Below are positions 1 to 12,760 of a stretch of 64,000 nucleotides of DNA, piece by piece. The stretch comes from Brachionus plicatilis (taxonomy: Eukaryota > Rotifera > Eurotatoria > Ploima > Brachionidae). The first letter of the stretch is position 1. Each line of letters opens with the position of its first letter. The stretch is taken from assembly GCA_010279815.1 (NCBI GenBank), contig QEOQ01000508.1, positions 6,166,904 to 6,230,903 on the forward strand, read 5' to 3'. Position numbers and translations under genes: made by a program. The notes under the pieces were generated by a model that saw only the letters and a program-made list of their open reading frames with translations, was not told the origin of the DNA and made no database searches.

Positions 1-3000
1 GTGAAGCCGTTGAGGGCGCGCGAGTTTACATCGGCTTTGTGGTCGATTAGAAGTTTGGCTATTTTAACGTGGCCACAATGGGCGGCCACGTGCAAAGCGG
101 TCAAAAAGTCGCAAGTGGTCTGATCGACAAGTTTGGGCGAATGGTACAGAAGAATGCGGGCCGCTTCCACGTGGTCGCCCTGGGCAGCCATGTGCAGAGC
201 AGTGAGGCCATTTTTTGTCTTGGCATTTATGGGCGCTTGTTTAGCTATTAAGAGCTCTACTACTTCTTCGTGGCCGGATCGGGCGGCACAGTGCAATGGA
301 GTCAGACCGTCACGGGTCTTGGCGTCTATTTTGGCGCCGTTCTCCAGCAGTAAATTAACACTGTTTCCTTTGCCCCATTTTGTGGCAACATGCAGAGGAG
401 TTATGTTTTGCTAATTAAATTGAAAAAAATTGTTTTTATCTTTTATTGAAAATTTGTCGTTCTTTAAATAATCAACCAAATAATTCTTTTTTTTTTGAAA
501 AAAAAATTTTTTTAATTGATCAAAATGTTTTTTAAATTGTTATTAAATTTTTTAAAGTTTTTGAAATTCACTTTATTATATGTAAAAAATTAATATCTTG
601 GATTAATGGACTAGCTCCTATTTGCTTGTAATTTATCTTTAATCTTACCATAAAAAAGGTTCATATCAAACTGTAGCTCTTTCAGATAAACATAAAAAAT
701 AATATATAGTTTGATCTTAATCAAAATATTCAAATTTTTTTTGTCATTATAGAAGAAATCTCTTTTGTAAAAAAATCTCATTCAATTCTGATAATTACGT
801 TAGATAATCTAATTTATATATATTTAAACAAAAATCTACTGAAACAATCGAAATAAAAAATTTGAAAATATTACTCTTTTACATCAAGTGAATATTAAAA
901 ACTTTTAAAAATTTAATTATAATTTATAAAACATTTTTATCAATTGAAAAATTTTTTTTTACAAAAAAATAGATTATTTAGTTAATTATTTAAAAAACGA
1001 CATGTAACAAGTCAATAACGACATGCCGTTTTTGTCGAACACTGAAAATCGAAAAAAAATGACGTTTTTGGGCCTTTTTCGACAATAACGACATGTCAAA
1101 AAATCGAGCAATTACTTTAATTTATTTGCTTTGTATTTTTAAGAAAATAAATAGCGCTGAAAAATTTGGCAAAAATTTTTCCTTTTATGAATAATTAAAA
1201 TTAAAGAATAAGAAAAAAATTCCCAAAATTCGAAACATTAGATATTGAAATTTTCATGACCTAGAGTAATTTTTTGAATTTTTTAAATTAATCAAATTGA
1301 TATTTAAATTTATTGTTTTTGATGTTTAATAAGATGTCTCTTTGAACCATGAACATTTTAACAGGCTTAATAATGTTTATTTTTTATATTTTGAAGTTTT
1401 TTTAGAATAAGTTAATAAATAAAAGTATTATCACAAGAATTTAAAAAAAATTAAGTGAAAAAGATTTTTTGAAATATTTTACCATTTTATCAAAATATTA
1501 ATGATATTTTGGTGAAAAATAAATAAAATGCCATTTTTAATTCTTAATTGCTTAAATTGCTTAAATTTGTAGTCAATTTTACAGACTTTTGAAATTACTT
1601 AGATTTTTATTCTATTTATAGCATAAATGGATTTTTTATGTCCCAAGGCCAATATATTTTAATTATTTTTTACTCTTATTGCTAAATAGGAAATTTCTCT
1701 GAAGAAATAACAAAGTGTCAATTTAAAATTTTTGTTAATTATTTTACTGTTAGTATTTTGTTTGGTTTTTTGTCTAGGTCTTATTTTTTTTTAGCTCTGA
1801 AGCTCCATTAACTCGGCAGATGTTAAGGCGACATTTTTGAAAATTATTGAGTCAAAAAGAATTATTGTTAGAAAATATCTTTAAATCAAAATCACGTTTG
1901 ATATCACTGGGACGCCTGATTAAAAATTGGTGTTAACTATTTTCTTAGAAAATTTTATAAAAATCAATCGTGTAAAGATTTATTATAATTTTCTAACAAA
2001 ATTTTGATTAATTGATCAATATTAACCAAAAATATAATGCTTAAATTTAAGTTAGAATGCTGAACAAGTTAAGTTGTTTTTAATTTTAGTATTGTTTATA
2101 ATTTTTTGAGATTTTAAAAAAAGCTAAATAAATTTTAATTTTAAGGTAATGCCAAGTATTGTAAACATGAATTAAAACGCAAAGTAAAATAAAAGAAAAG
2201 GTGATCAATTTATTTTATTCAAAAGATTAAAAATTAAATTTTAATGAAAAGAAAACTTTTTGTAAATTTTTTTATAGATTTTTGTTTAGATAATGATTAA
2301 TAAGAAAGTTTGCTTAGTAAAGATTCTTATCAAACTATTTCGTAAAAAATTAATCGAAAAAATAAATAATGATTGTTAAAATTTTCGAGTCAAATTTTGA
2401 TTAATTGAAAATTTTTTTTTGATTAATCCGGTATTATATCATGGTATAGAAAATAAAGTCTCAACATGAAATCCTGCTTTTTGTATTTAATTCTAAATAG
2501 AATAAAGATCAGGCCTAAATGTTCATAATTTTTAACATATCTAAAACTGCTTTTGTTAATTATTTGGCGCATGCATATTTTTTATCTGTATTTAAGCTTA
2601 AAGTAAAAATAAATATCTTTTTTAACTAGAATTTTTCTATAAATATTTTTTGTTTTTCAAAATGCTAAACTTTTGATTTCAATGAATGAAAACTTAAAAA
2701 AAAAAAAAACTAGATTTTTACATTCTTCCTTACATTGTGATAAAATGGCGCGTTGTTTTTTAAAGATTCTTATCAAACAATCAAATATAAAGCAAAATTA
2801 AATATAAAATAAAACAAAACAATACTTTTTTAAAATAAAATACAAAATCAACAACTTACCCTTGCTTCATAATTTACATTAGCTCCCTTTGAAATCAAAT
2901 ACTTGGCTATTTCGACATTTCCGTAATGAGCCGCTATGTGCAATGGAGTAAATCCGCTCTTAAATAAAAACATATGTTAAAACAATCCAAATACAAGATT

Positions 3001-4201
3001 CCTAAAAAAACAAACTTTTCCAGCCTGTTCAAACACAAACAACAACACAGACAAGGATTAGGGAAAAATAAATAAAATGTAGAGTATTAAAACAACATCA
3101 AAAATAACTAAACACACAGAGATAATTTAACTTACTTTAGTGGTACAATTAACCATTCTGGCCTAAACCAGATGAAAAAAAAATTAACCTCTGCTAGTTT
3201 AATAAATGTTAACAAAAAAAAAAGAAAAGAATAGAACCTCGGGTGAAAGATCCATATTTGGATCGTTGCTTAGCAGCAACGCTGCGGCCTTTACGTCATT
3301 TTTCTTGGCCGCTATATGCAACGCAGGTAGTCGAATTTTACCGCGTGAGTCATTCTCAAGCAAAAGAGCTACAACCTTTTCGTGTCCCTGCTGCAAAGCG
3401 ACTGCCAGCGGCGTAAAGCCGTCTTCAGTCGCCAGACTTTGATTTGCACTGTTGGCAAGCAAAAATCTAACAACTTCTAAATGATTTTCCTGAGCGGCCA
3501 TGTAAAGTGGAGTGAAGCCGTTCTGGGATCTGCAATCAACATTGGCGCCACTCTTTACCAACAACTCAACCACCGACTGCTGTCCGGCCAAACTTGCTAT
3601 ATGCAGTGCCGTGTTTCCTTTCTTGGTGGCCGCATTCACATCCGCTTTTTGCTTAAGCAATTCATCGACCACGTGAACGTGGCCTTCTTTGCTTGCCAAA
3701 TGCAGGGCGTTTAGTCCATTCTAAATTTTAAAAAAAATTCATTTAAAAAAATGTTCACTTTTTATTAAGAAAAAAAAAATCTCACTGAATTGCTTGTGTT
3801 TATGTCGATGTTTTCTTTTAAGTACTCGAGCACTTTGTCCAAATTGCCGGCTCTGGCCGCGCGCAAAAAGCTCGCATTTGTCTCACTCTTAAAAAATTTT
3901 AAATTAATTTTTCTGCCAAATTGGAATTAGATTAAGTCCAAGAATGGTGTGTACCCAAGACCTGTAGGCGAAGACCAATTTACTCATTTCAATGAACTGA
4001 TGAACCAAAAATAAAAAGAAAATAAAAGAAACAAAAAATGATAGACAAGATTAATGGAGGTTTGTTGTGGCCAGTAAATTAGCCTATTTGATTTATGCCA
4101 AGTGAGTGTTCGCCAACAGATATTGATTGTTGTATCAGGGAAAAAAGAGTTACCGTGGTTTTGGCTGCTTCTTGATTGACTGGAGAGTTTAGATTTGACA
4201 T
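1..4201 (-). CDS. ANK: Ankyrin (ANK1/2/3, unc-44 type), N-terminal half, cut by the window edge
   Basis: Membrane adaptor that links integral membrane proteins to the spectrin cytoskeleton through an N-terminal array of ankyrin repeats. I place six exons, all in phase 0, on the minus strand: 4201-4154 (start codon, 16 residues), 3887-3786, 3720-3238, 3162-3136, 2958-2860 and 410 to beyond base 1. The joined product is about 389 residues so far. Motifs diagnostic of ankyrin rather than a generic repeat protein are [117 protein letters not shown] and [12 protein letters not shown]. They occur in the order I recall from vertebrate and nematode ankyrins. The remaining repeats, the ZU5/UPA and the death domain lie outside the window. 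The acceptors at 3887 and 2958 end in AAG. Plus-strand ORFs over this gene are shadows. Confidence 0.95.
411..2859 (-). other. Long ankyrin intron (2.4 kb)
   Basis: Intron between the last two visible ankyrin exons; donor GTAAGT at 2859, acceptor TTAG at 411. Very AT-rich, with no coding stretch seen. At 1001-1095 there are three copies of the word CGACATG (two as TAACGACATG) and several GTCG/CGAC words, possibly a small decayed element. Far longer than the 49-76 nt introns that dominate elsewhere. Confidence 0.7.
3136..3162 (-). other. 27-nt ankyrin microexon
   Basis: Read on the minus strand, a TTTAG acceptor precedes 27 bases encoding ARMVNCTTK, followed by a GTAAG donor. It is in phase 0, so skipping it keeps the frame. 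It lies between the exon ending [10 protein letters not shown] and the exon starting [14 protein letters not shown]. Vertebrate ANK2/ANK3 carry the peptide MMVNRTTE at this place (recalled, not searched). The match in sequence, position and size makes it a genuine, probably alternatively used exon. Confidence 0.85.
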
Positions 4202-7200
4202 TGCGTCTAGCTCATCGATTTGTTCGCTTTTGTTCGGGTTAGTTTATCAATCTAAATAAAATTAAGTTAAATTTGAGTTGAATAGCGTCTAATTTGCAGA
4301 TACATTAAATTGGAAAATTCCATTTGAAAAGAGCAGATTCCATTTTGAAATTTTCTAAAGAATGTGCGATTTTGTGTAAATCAAGAGAGAGAGGAAAATA
4401 AAGAGAGAGCGGTGTGAGTGCACACAAAGAGTGAGTCTGTAAGTAGAGAATAAATTTTAGTTTTTTTTTTTTTAAATAAAAATTTAATTAAGAAAAAATG
4501 AATTAGAAGAAATATGAGCCGGAGCGATTGAACAAAAATATCTTGTTTGAACCATTCAATTAGCTGGATTCGAGTGAACTTAAAATTGCTCACAACAAAA
4601 TCTAGAACATTTATTAATATAGACTTATGGACGAGATTTAGATGAATAAAAGTTGGTGAGCCATCGTTTTGTCTGATCGATTGACCCAGATTATTATCTC
4701 TCGAAGGATCATGAACTATTGTGCTAATTAATTTACTCAGACTAAAATGGCGCCCAAATCTCTAAACTAAATTGACTAAAGATCAGCAAATGGCGCGTTC
4801 AGCTATTAACTAATCTTTTGTTTTTTTTTCTCATCCCCTGTTGTAAAACAAAATTTTTTCTATTTTAGATAATAAAATTTTATAGTCAAAATAATTTACA
4901 ACTTTTTTTATTTATATTTTTTTTTTCGACCAGTGTTTAAAAATTAGCAAAGCAATAAAAAAGAAAATCGCGCAAATTTTTTATTAGATGCACTTAACCT
5001 AAAGATTTAGACTTTAAGATGTTTGCTGATTTGGTCAAAAGTGAAGTCCAGCGTGGTGCTTTAGTCTCCTCATTGCTGAACTTAACAAAACTAGACTAAA
5101 CTAAAATGAATTATGTCTTGAAATAAAAAAAAAAAAAGAAAAAAAAAGAAAACTAACATTCAACGTTGATACGACACGAAAATATTAATTATGAATTTTT
5201 TAAGCTTGTTTTATTTTTGATAAATCTAGATTTATCGATTAATCATAAATTATTCCTTGTTTAATTCAAACCAAACAAAGAGTAACCTTTAAGAAATTGT
5301 TCCAAAGAACGGACCGCTCATGTCTAATCCAGCTTATCCATTAAATCCATGCTTTGCATAACTCAAAAATTACTTTTCTTAATCTAGGCCTAGAAAATTT
5401 AATTCATCATGCGGGCAAATTAAAGTTTATGAGCAAATTTTCATCATCATGATGAAAAAATATCCTAAAAAAAGATTAAAAAATTAAATGCAAAGGCATA
5501 CTTTCATGTTTTGCAAACCATGTTATAGCTAATCCAAGTATTGAAAATAATTGGCAAAATGTGAAAAAAATTCTACATATTATCATCTCTAATTTTTTTG
5601 TGCAATATTTATAAAAATTTATATTTTTGATTTTCATAAATTTTGAAGATAATTTCCTAAAATTTTGCACAAAAAATTTAGAAAATTTAAAAGTGTGCAA
5701 ATGTAAAATTGATTACATTTTGCCAATTATTCTGCATGCATAAAATGTTTGCACAGATTTGCACATTTAAATGATTGAATGCCTATTTCTGTAATAAAAT
5801 TTAAATAAAAAATTTCTTAAAAACCCTCTTTTGAAGATAATTTTTGAGCATGATCATTTAAATTCGATCGTAGAGTTCAATTTGCGATCATAAGATTAAA
5901 TTCTTTAATAAATCCTTCTAATAAATTCTTTTGTTTTCTAATTTTATGAATCCCGGTCAGTACAAACGTTCACACAGCCAGAACCAATGCGCAATGAATT
6001 CTCTACTATCATTTAGGTTTTTAAATACTCGGCTTGATTTAGTCTGGAATGATAAACAACGCGAATCAAACTCAAATCATCAAGGATTTTAGTTGGAATT
6101 TTTCCTCTTTTCAAATGAATATGAATTTTTTCTCTAACAATGTTCGATTAATGATCGAGTTCAATAAGTTTTGATAAATTTAAATATGAATGCAGCTCTA
6201 AATTTACAAATGAGCTTATCAACGAAATTTGAGATTTGCCTTACAATTCCAAGTGCCTAATCATGTGAATTTTATTTGGTTCAGACTTTGGCTAAATGAT
6301 ATCCCATATTCAAATAAAACTACTGCTTTTATTTTTTAACTTATCATGCATTAATTAAATTAAATTATTAATTGTAAAAATCTTTGATAAATAAATTAAA
6401 TTATTGATTTTATTATTAATTTTTCTTTTGTTCGCATTTTGCTTTTATTGTAGAATAACAAATAAATTAAATAATTAAAAAATATTTCACATTTATTTGA
6501 AAACTTGCAAAAATGATCTGTCAAATAATAATTAATTTTTTTCTTTACTTATCTAATTCAATAATCATTGGTTTTTTCATATTTCTAGTCTAAAAATTGC
6601 TACTTTTGCTTTTTTGCTGTGCACATTTGATGAAAAGGAAGAACTGAGGTCCATTTCGTGTCTTCCTAGAAGAAAATCTGAATTAAATTTTAAAACGAAA
6701 AAAAATTTTCTTGTTATTTTCATTGTAACTTATAATTTTGGCATCATAGAAGAAATTTCGTAAAAAAGTATAAAAAATATCAAAATTTTTAAAAATTAAT
6801 TGAATTTAAATATATGTTTATGTAGTTAAATTGATGAATAATTCCGACCTCGTTCATATAAGAGTTAATTTTGTGATATAATTGTCTTGGAATGCCTTTG
6901 GCTTAAATGATCCTAAATTTTCGATATACTCAAATTATTGGGTCAATTGATTTTAAAAGGACAATATTGTCATGTTCTGAATATAAAGGAAATTAAATTA
7001 ATTTCCAGTCATTGATGCATGAATAAATGATTAAAAACTAGCTTTAAATAATTTAAATAAATAGTAAATATTTAACTCGGATCCAATCAGAGACTAAATT
7101 TTTAGATCAAATTTACTAAGTCGGAAATCGTCTTAATAAAAAAATAAAATTTTCAGTAGCATCATTCCTTTGAAAAACTTGATTAATCGATTTTTTTTGA

Positions 7201-8496
7201 AAATACCAAAATAAGCAACCAAACTTAAACACTTCCATGTTTTTTTTTATCTATCACTTAGAGCCAATTAGAAAATGTTCTTCTGGAAGTATTTTAATGA
7301 TGATAAACACAAATTTTATAAAATTGATAAGATAGTTATACAGTTTTTGATTTTTTTATAATGCTAAACTAATCAATTCAGTTTCATACGAATGAAAATT
7401 TTAATTGAGTTTTGCCAATACCTTCAAATAAAATTATTTATAAAAATAACCAAATTTTTTGATTTGCATTTTTTGCTTCCTTATTATTTATTTATCTGTT
7501 TATGAATTTTTTTAATTTAATTCGAGGAAATTGAACCTCAGCGCCTTTCTGCAAAAATTTAAGCAATAATTAAAAATATTTCTAATTCCATGAATAATCA
7601 TTTATCTGTTTTTTTTTTTCCGAGTCTATAAATACTATTTTTTTAATTTTTTCTTCCCAACTTGGCAGATAAGCTTTCTAACTTTTGTATTTAACACAGT
7701 TGTTTAAAAGTCCTAAACTGATAATTAATAATTTTCGGCGGACTATTTAAAGTCAAAGTCACTAAAATTAAAGTCTAAGTCCTGATAAAAAGAATTTAAG
7801 TCTTTAGTTTGACTTGACTTGTGACTTTTAAATAACTGATATTTACTTGACCAAAATTAGATATATTGAAATCTCAATACATTTTGGGTTGACTTTGATA
7901 TATTAATTATTTCCAAAATTAATTTTAAGCTATATTAAAATAATCTTTCAGTAATTAATTTAAAAAAAAAAAGCTTTTTATTTTTTGCACTGTTTTTACC
8001 AAAGCTTAAAATTTGCTTGAATAATTCAATAAAATCCATAAAATAAATTCAAATGTTGAAATAAAAGAAGTTTTAAAAAAACGATTTTACGCTTAACTAA
8101 TAAATTATAAATTTATTTTTAACTTATAAATTAGCTACTGGTTTATAGATTATTTCATTTTTAAAAAGAAATCCCTATTCTAAATTATGAGTTAATGCCT
8201 TGTTTGAATGCATAGATAATTAACAAAAGTTTAAAAACAATGATATCTTTATTTTAAAAATTTTTGTTCGAGTTAATTGCTAGTTTTCTTTTTCAGCCAA
8301 GAATCAATGCAATTAGAAAAAAATTGAATATTAATAGGATATTTTGAGTAACCAGAAACTAAAAATTGCTCTTAAAATTTCTAACTCCGATTAAGAAAAT
8401 TTAACAAATTCTTTATTCTTTATTCAGAAAAAAATGATTAAGTATAAATGAAAAAAAATAATTTAAGAAGAAAATACATCTAAATAATAATTTAAT
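4202..8496. other. Intergenic; upstream of ankyrin
   Basis: AT-rich DNA without a supportable gene. The first 900 bases contain the likely ankyrin 5' UTR and promoter: a GA-rich run at 4385-4412, and less AT-rich patches with ATGGCGC words near 4747 and 4791. The short minus-strand reading frames at 4381-4593 and 5476-5700 are low-complexity F/K/I-rich and look random. A small inverted-repeat element sits at 7697-7838 (separate entry). Confidence 0.6.
7697..7838. mobile_element. Short MITE rich in AAGTC/GACTT words
   Basis: Imperfect terminal inverted repeats, CAGTTGTTTAAAAGTC at the left and GACTTTTAAATAACTG at the right, bound 142 bases full of AAGTC and GACTT words. No clean target duplication is visible. 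Related word-rich stretches lie at 18700-18850 and, ending in a similar CAGTGTTTTTTAAAAGTC terminus (reversed), at about 37440-37577 inside BRCA1 intron 3. Probably a non-autonomous DNA transposon family. Confidence 0.5.
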
Positions 8497-8853
8497 TTAT
8501 TTTCGACCGTATTTGAATCCTTTATTGGTACTATCAGTGTTTTGATGTGGTAAACTTTTGCCAACTTGTAAAGCAAAGAATCTTCTTTGTCTGTTTGATG
8601 AATTATTCGAGTATCCTGTAGTGATTAGTTCCAAGCAAGTTTTTTGAACCGAGATACTCAAAGCATACCATTCGTCTGAATTGATCAGATTTGAACATAA
8701 AACTTTGTACAATTCAAATGTATGATCATCACTATTAGAAATTTCCGGAACAATTTCTAAATCGCTTTTAACTTTGTGAGTTAATGGTACTGCCATAATG
8801 TCCATTAAAGTACTTATAAAAATAATCAATAAAAATTTTCTTGGTACAACCAT
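8497..8853 (-). CDS. Putative secreted neuropeptide precursor (118 aa)
   Basis: Not recognised as a named family. The chosen start (MVVPRKF...) gives a basic n-region, a hydrophobic core (FLLIIFISTLMDIMA) and a plausible signal peptidase site before VPLTHK. Next comes an acidic spacer with two cysteines about 22 residues apart (KVLCSNL, QKTCLEL), then a multibasic site NRQRR. The C-terminal 27 residues run from FFALQVG to GFKYGRK, then stop. Gly-Arg-Lys is an amidation signal, so processing would give a 24-residue peptide ending GFKY-amide. The dibasic site directly before FF and the C-terminal GRK are the hallmarks of a neuropeptide or peptide hormone. The ending loosely recalls RYamide-type peptides but has K in place of R and is too long to assign. 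An acceptor-like TTGCTTTTAG just before the ATG suggests an intron in the 5' UTR. An in-frame ATG 12 bases upstream (MLLEM) would lie in that intron. Confidence 0.6.
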   Translation of the reverse strand: MVVPRKFLLIIFISTLMDIMAVPLTHKVKSDLEIVPEISNSDDHTFELYKVLCSNLINSDEWYALSISVQKTCLELITTGYSNNSSNRQRRFFALQVGKSLPHQNTDSTNKGFKYGRK

Positions 8854-9435
8854 TTCTAAAAGCAAATTTAATTTGAATTTTTTTTAATCTAAAAAGAATT
8901 ATTAATAATTTCTGAGTTTCAAAAGAATTTATATTAATAAAAAATAAAGTAAACTTCTCCACAGAATTGTGTATCTGCAACAAGTTTTGAGTCATCCCTA
9001 AATCCCAATTGCTTTGAATATTTATTTTAGCTTTCCATTTTTTTGTAGCTTTATTCCCATAACAAATTTTGAAATTGACAATTATTAGATTAAAAAAAAA
9101 TTTTTTAAGATGGAAAATTCTTTTTCAAAATTTCTCATTTTAACTTATCTAAAACGCGAAGCTTCTCATTAAAGTTTTTAGGTTTAGCAAACACCTACGT
9201 GAAGCCATCAAAATGTATTGGTATTTCATCATTTGAAAAATTCAAAGTAATCATGTTTTTGATTTATTTTTTTTTGAGAATTAGTTTTTGAATTTTTACA
9301 ATTAAGACATTTGAGCAAGCAAGGCCTTAACTGCATAAAAATATTGCATAGAAATATTGAATGAAATCTTGAGTTCTTTATGCTGAAATAAAACTTGAAA
9401 ATAAAAATTTTGTTTTGATCTGAAAAAAAGTGAAT
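8854..9435. promoter_or_regulatory. Divergent intergenic region (peptide precursor / mrpS10)
   Basis: The 582 bases between two divergently read genes must hold both 5' ends. It is AT-rich; no individual promoter element stands out from background. The minus-strand frame at 8768-8995 is an out-of-frame shadow. Confidence 0.45.
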
Positions 9436-9915
9436 ATGAGTCTATGTCTAGATATCAGCGCTAAAATATTAAATCAGAATAAAAAGCTTTTACTGAACCA
9501 ATTGAGCAGCTTTGCCACATCAAAATTCCTAAAATCTGAATTAAATGAGAAAAAAGAATTAGACGATTTGTTTAAGAAGGTAGTTGTAGAGGTCAGAGGC
9601 CATGACAACGCTGTACTGGAAAGCTATAAAACATTTGTCCAACAAGCTTCAAAGGAGTTAGAAATTAACCTTAATGAAATTCGAGAACCGGATAGATTTA
9701 TTGAACGATGGACACTTTTGAAGTCAAGATTTAGCAATCGCAAGCACATGCGTCAGTATGAAATGAGAACTTATTTCCGCGAATTTGAATTTAAACATTT
9801 AACCGGTTCAACATGTGACACTCTTTTGGAATATATTCAGCGAAATTTACCAGAAGGAGTTGCAATGCATGTCCATAAAACTAAACTTTGTCAATTACCA
9901 GAACACTTTAGCTAA
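9436..9915 (+). CDS. MRPS10: Mitochondrial small-subunit ribosomal protein S10 (uS10m)
   Basis: Nuclear gene for a 28S mitoribosome protein of the S10 family, 159 residues, one exon. The C-terminal half carries the family core in order: [18 protein letters not shown], a helix, then [45 protein letters not shown] and EGVAMHV. The N-terminal 45 residues (SLCLDISAK... SSFATSKF) are poorly conserved and could serve as the mitochondrial targeting region. The ATG at 9436 is used; an in-frame GTG at 9430 is not a likely start. An AATAAA lies at about 9964, 50 bases past the stop. Confidence 0.93.
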   Translation: MSLCLDISAKILNQNKKLLLNQLSSFATSKFLKSELNEKKELDDLFKKVVVEVRGHDNAVLESYKTFVQQASKELEINLNEIREPDRFIERWTLLKSRFSNRKHMRQYEMRTYFREFEFKHLTGSTCDTLLEYIQRNLPEGVAMHVHKTKLCQLPEHFS

Positions 9916-12689
9916 ATAACTCAATGAATTTTTTTAAATCTAAATAATTTTTTCAACAATTTAAATAAAATTGATTGTCAATTGTTTTTTCTGAATAATT
10001 TTTTCAAATATTTAATTTTTTTGGATGATTAAACAATGTAAGAAAAAAGGAAAAATTTTAGGCGTTATTAATTATAAAATAGGACAACTAATTCATTTAA
10101 AATTAATTTAGTCAAAAGCACAAAAAACTTATTTCTTTCATGTTAACGCCATTTAAGTGCATAAAAAATAATTTCAAAAAAACTTTTTTTAGGGTGAATG
10201 AAAAAGCTAATTTTTTCAAAATTATTTGTCTCTTAAATTAAAGAAAAAATTAATTTTTAAAAAGATTTATGACATAAAATGATACGAAAAATTATTTGAA
10301 ATATTTTTTTATTTTAAATTAATTATTTGTTTATCTGCGACGAGTTAAAGCTTATTTAAGTGACTTTCATTTATAGACACCTGCTCGAGCAAGAGTTTTT
10401 AGATGTTAATTTGTTTGTCGATTAAATAAATTAAAGGCAGAAGATTATTGAAAAAATTAATTAATTTTTTAATAGCTGATATTTCCTAAAATAATTAAAA
10501 ATATTCAAAATGCTAATTGAAAATATAATAAATAAATAACAATAAATTAATAATATATATAATCAATTGAAAAATGATTCATCAAATTATTTTTTTCGTT
10601 TTAAACTAAAAATTTGATGGATTGAAAAAATTTGAATTTCTTAAGTAGGAATTATTCAAATCTTTAAGTTCATTAAAATTAAAGATACTGAATAAAACCT
10701 TATAAAAGAATAGTTATTAACTAAAAAAAATTCTGGCTGATTTTGATTATTTGGCTTCATTTTTGACTTAAATCTTTTAATATTCTTTGATTTTTTTTAA
10801 AATAAAATATAATTAATTTAAAATTTTTTAAGTAAATAAAGTGGAAAAAATAAATGTTTTTTTATTTAAAAAGAACAAATAGAATAAAATTCAAAATACC
10901 GCTTTTTATAAATTTTAATGCTTAGATAATTTTTTAATTATCAATATGCTAAGAATTTTTTTCCAAATTGTAACATTTTTTTGAAAATATTTTAAGTTTC
11001 GGCCTCGATCCCTAAAAGCATTAAAATAAGTAATTTTTACATCCTTTTGTCTTGAAAATTCTAAAAGATAATTTTTTATTGGCAATTAAAGGTTTAAGAC
11101 GAAAATTTTATATCAAAGTAATGTTTGACTCCACGTTGAATTTTAATCCAGTTTAAGCTGAGATATACTCTCGTGGTCTGTTATTATATTCATACAATAA
11201 AAAAAGTAAAATTTTATCAATATCTTTAAATGATCGTGTTCTTGAATATTTTTAAGAGATCTTATTCAAGATCGTAAAAATAATATATAACTCTTTTAAC
11301 TAAAAATGAATAAAAATTTTCTTTATTTATTTTCGTTATTTTGGACATTAGTGACATGTCATCACATCATCTTGAAAACTAGCGTTCGATATTTAACGAC
11401 ATATCACTAGAATCGAGATTATACGTTGGATATATTTTTTTACAATTTAATTAAAATAAACTTAAAAATTTAGGTTTTTATTTGAAGGTTTATTAAATAA
11501 AAATAAATAAATAGAAATGATCCCTAAATCCTTAGAACCTTGCAAACTGTCCCATATTGGCTTTAGAAAGAATGGATTGGTGACAAATTGAAAACAATTT
11601 TGTCCCCAAAGATTTGATGTTCATCACTTTTGATTATTTGATACCATATTTTGAAGAATTTGAACCAAAAATAGAAACAGTAATTATCTAATTAAAGAAA
11701 TTTGTCAGAACTCGAGTTAAGGAGAATGGAAATACTGACATCGAAAGGTTTTTGTGTGTTCAAAAGGTAGTCAGACCTATCCGACAATGCCTTTTCCGAC
11801 AAAAACTTTAAGTAATATCATATATAAATTGTCAAAAAAAAATTTAGTTGTCACAAGAGTGCTGTTACGATACATGGTTCTGTGGTAAAATTATGTAATT
11901 TTACGATAATTTTCGTATTTTATATTACGTAAATTTACCAATTTCTACGAAAAAAAATGGTAAAACCAAAAAGATCATTTTGTACGATTTTTAATAGAAT
12001 TTCTTAAAAAATGAAAAAAAATTATTCCAATTACCATATTTTACGTATAATTAATAAAAGAACTATTTTTCGAGGTAAAAAATCGTAAGGAAAAGTTAAA
12101 AAAAGTAAAAAAATTAATAGTTTTTTTATTTATTTTATTTCAATTTATTACAAAATTAATCTTTTGAATTAAAATTTTACATAATAAAAAGTTGCATCAA
12201 CTGACACTATTTAACTCTTCAGATTTATTTGGTTGCATTTTGCAGAGTTTTTCATTTTGTAGTGTATTCAAGCGTTTTTATGGTTGCTTAGCAAACACCA
12301 TCACCAAATGGGCAACGAATACAGTATCAGAGTCGCTATTTTTTCTTCTAGTATAAAGGAATAAGCAACCAATTCTCCTATTGCACCATCGACGATTGTA
12401 AATATAGAGACTCGTGAACTTCCATTACAAATATTGTCTCTAATATCTCTAAAGGTTTGCGAGTGGTACAGCTCCACTTTTATTCACCCGATCCTGGAAT
12501 ATTAATGCCAAAACTACTGGTGAATTTTTTATTCCACTAATATTTTTAATTACTAATTGAAAAGTATCGAGTCTGTCGAGAGTTGTGCCTTGAAAAATCT
12601 ATTGAATTTAACTACTGTAAATACTGGTATGATTTTAAATGTGCTAATATAAGTACTTAAAAAAACTGCAGTCAATAAGATCATCTCGA
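9916..12689. other. Intergenic, AT-rich, transposon debris
   Basis: No gene supported. Between about 11870 and 12100 there are several TTTACG/CGTAAA words in both orientations, resembling those at 22570-22740. At 12300-12480, read on the minus strand, an open stretch of roughly 58 codons (from VELYHSQTFRDI to YSLPIW) stands out from the AT background. I do not recognise it and suspect transposon debris. Confidence 0.5.
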
Positions 12690-12760
12690 TGCAGTAACCT
12701 TTGTCGGATCAGAACCGTTGCTTAAAAAGGTACAGGAAAAGGAGATGAGCGCCTCTCCAG
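12690..12760 (-). repeat. Fragment of a dispersed repeat (copy also at about 23465-23560)
   Basis: The minus strand here shares the word string CATCTCCTTTTCC, GTACCTTTTT and GGTTACTGCATCG, in order and spacing, with the plus strand at about 23483-23555. The fragment abuts the direct-repeat/foldback block that follows. Identity of the parent element unknown. Confidence 0.6.

Noticed and set aside
69..414. Two plus-strand ORFs (60 and 93 codons)
   Set aside because: They are antisense shadows of the ankyrin exon, whose minus-strand translation matches ankyrin repeat for repeat.
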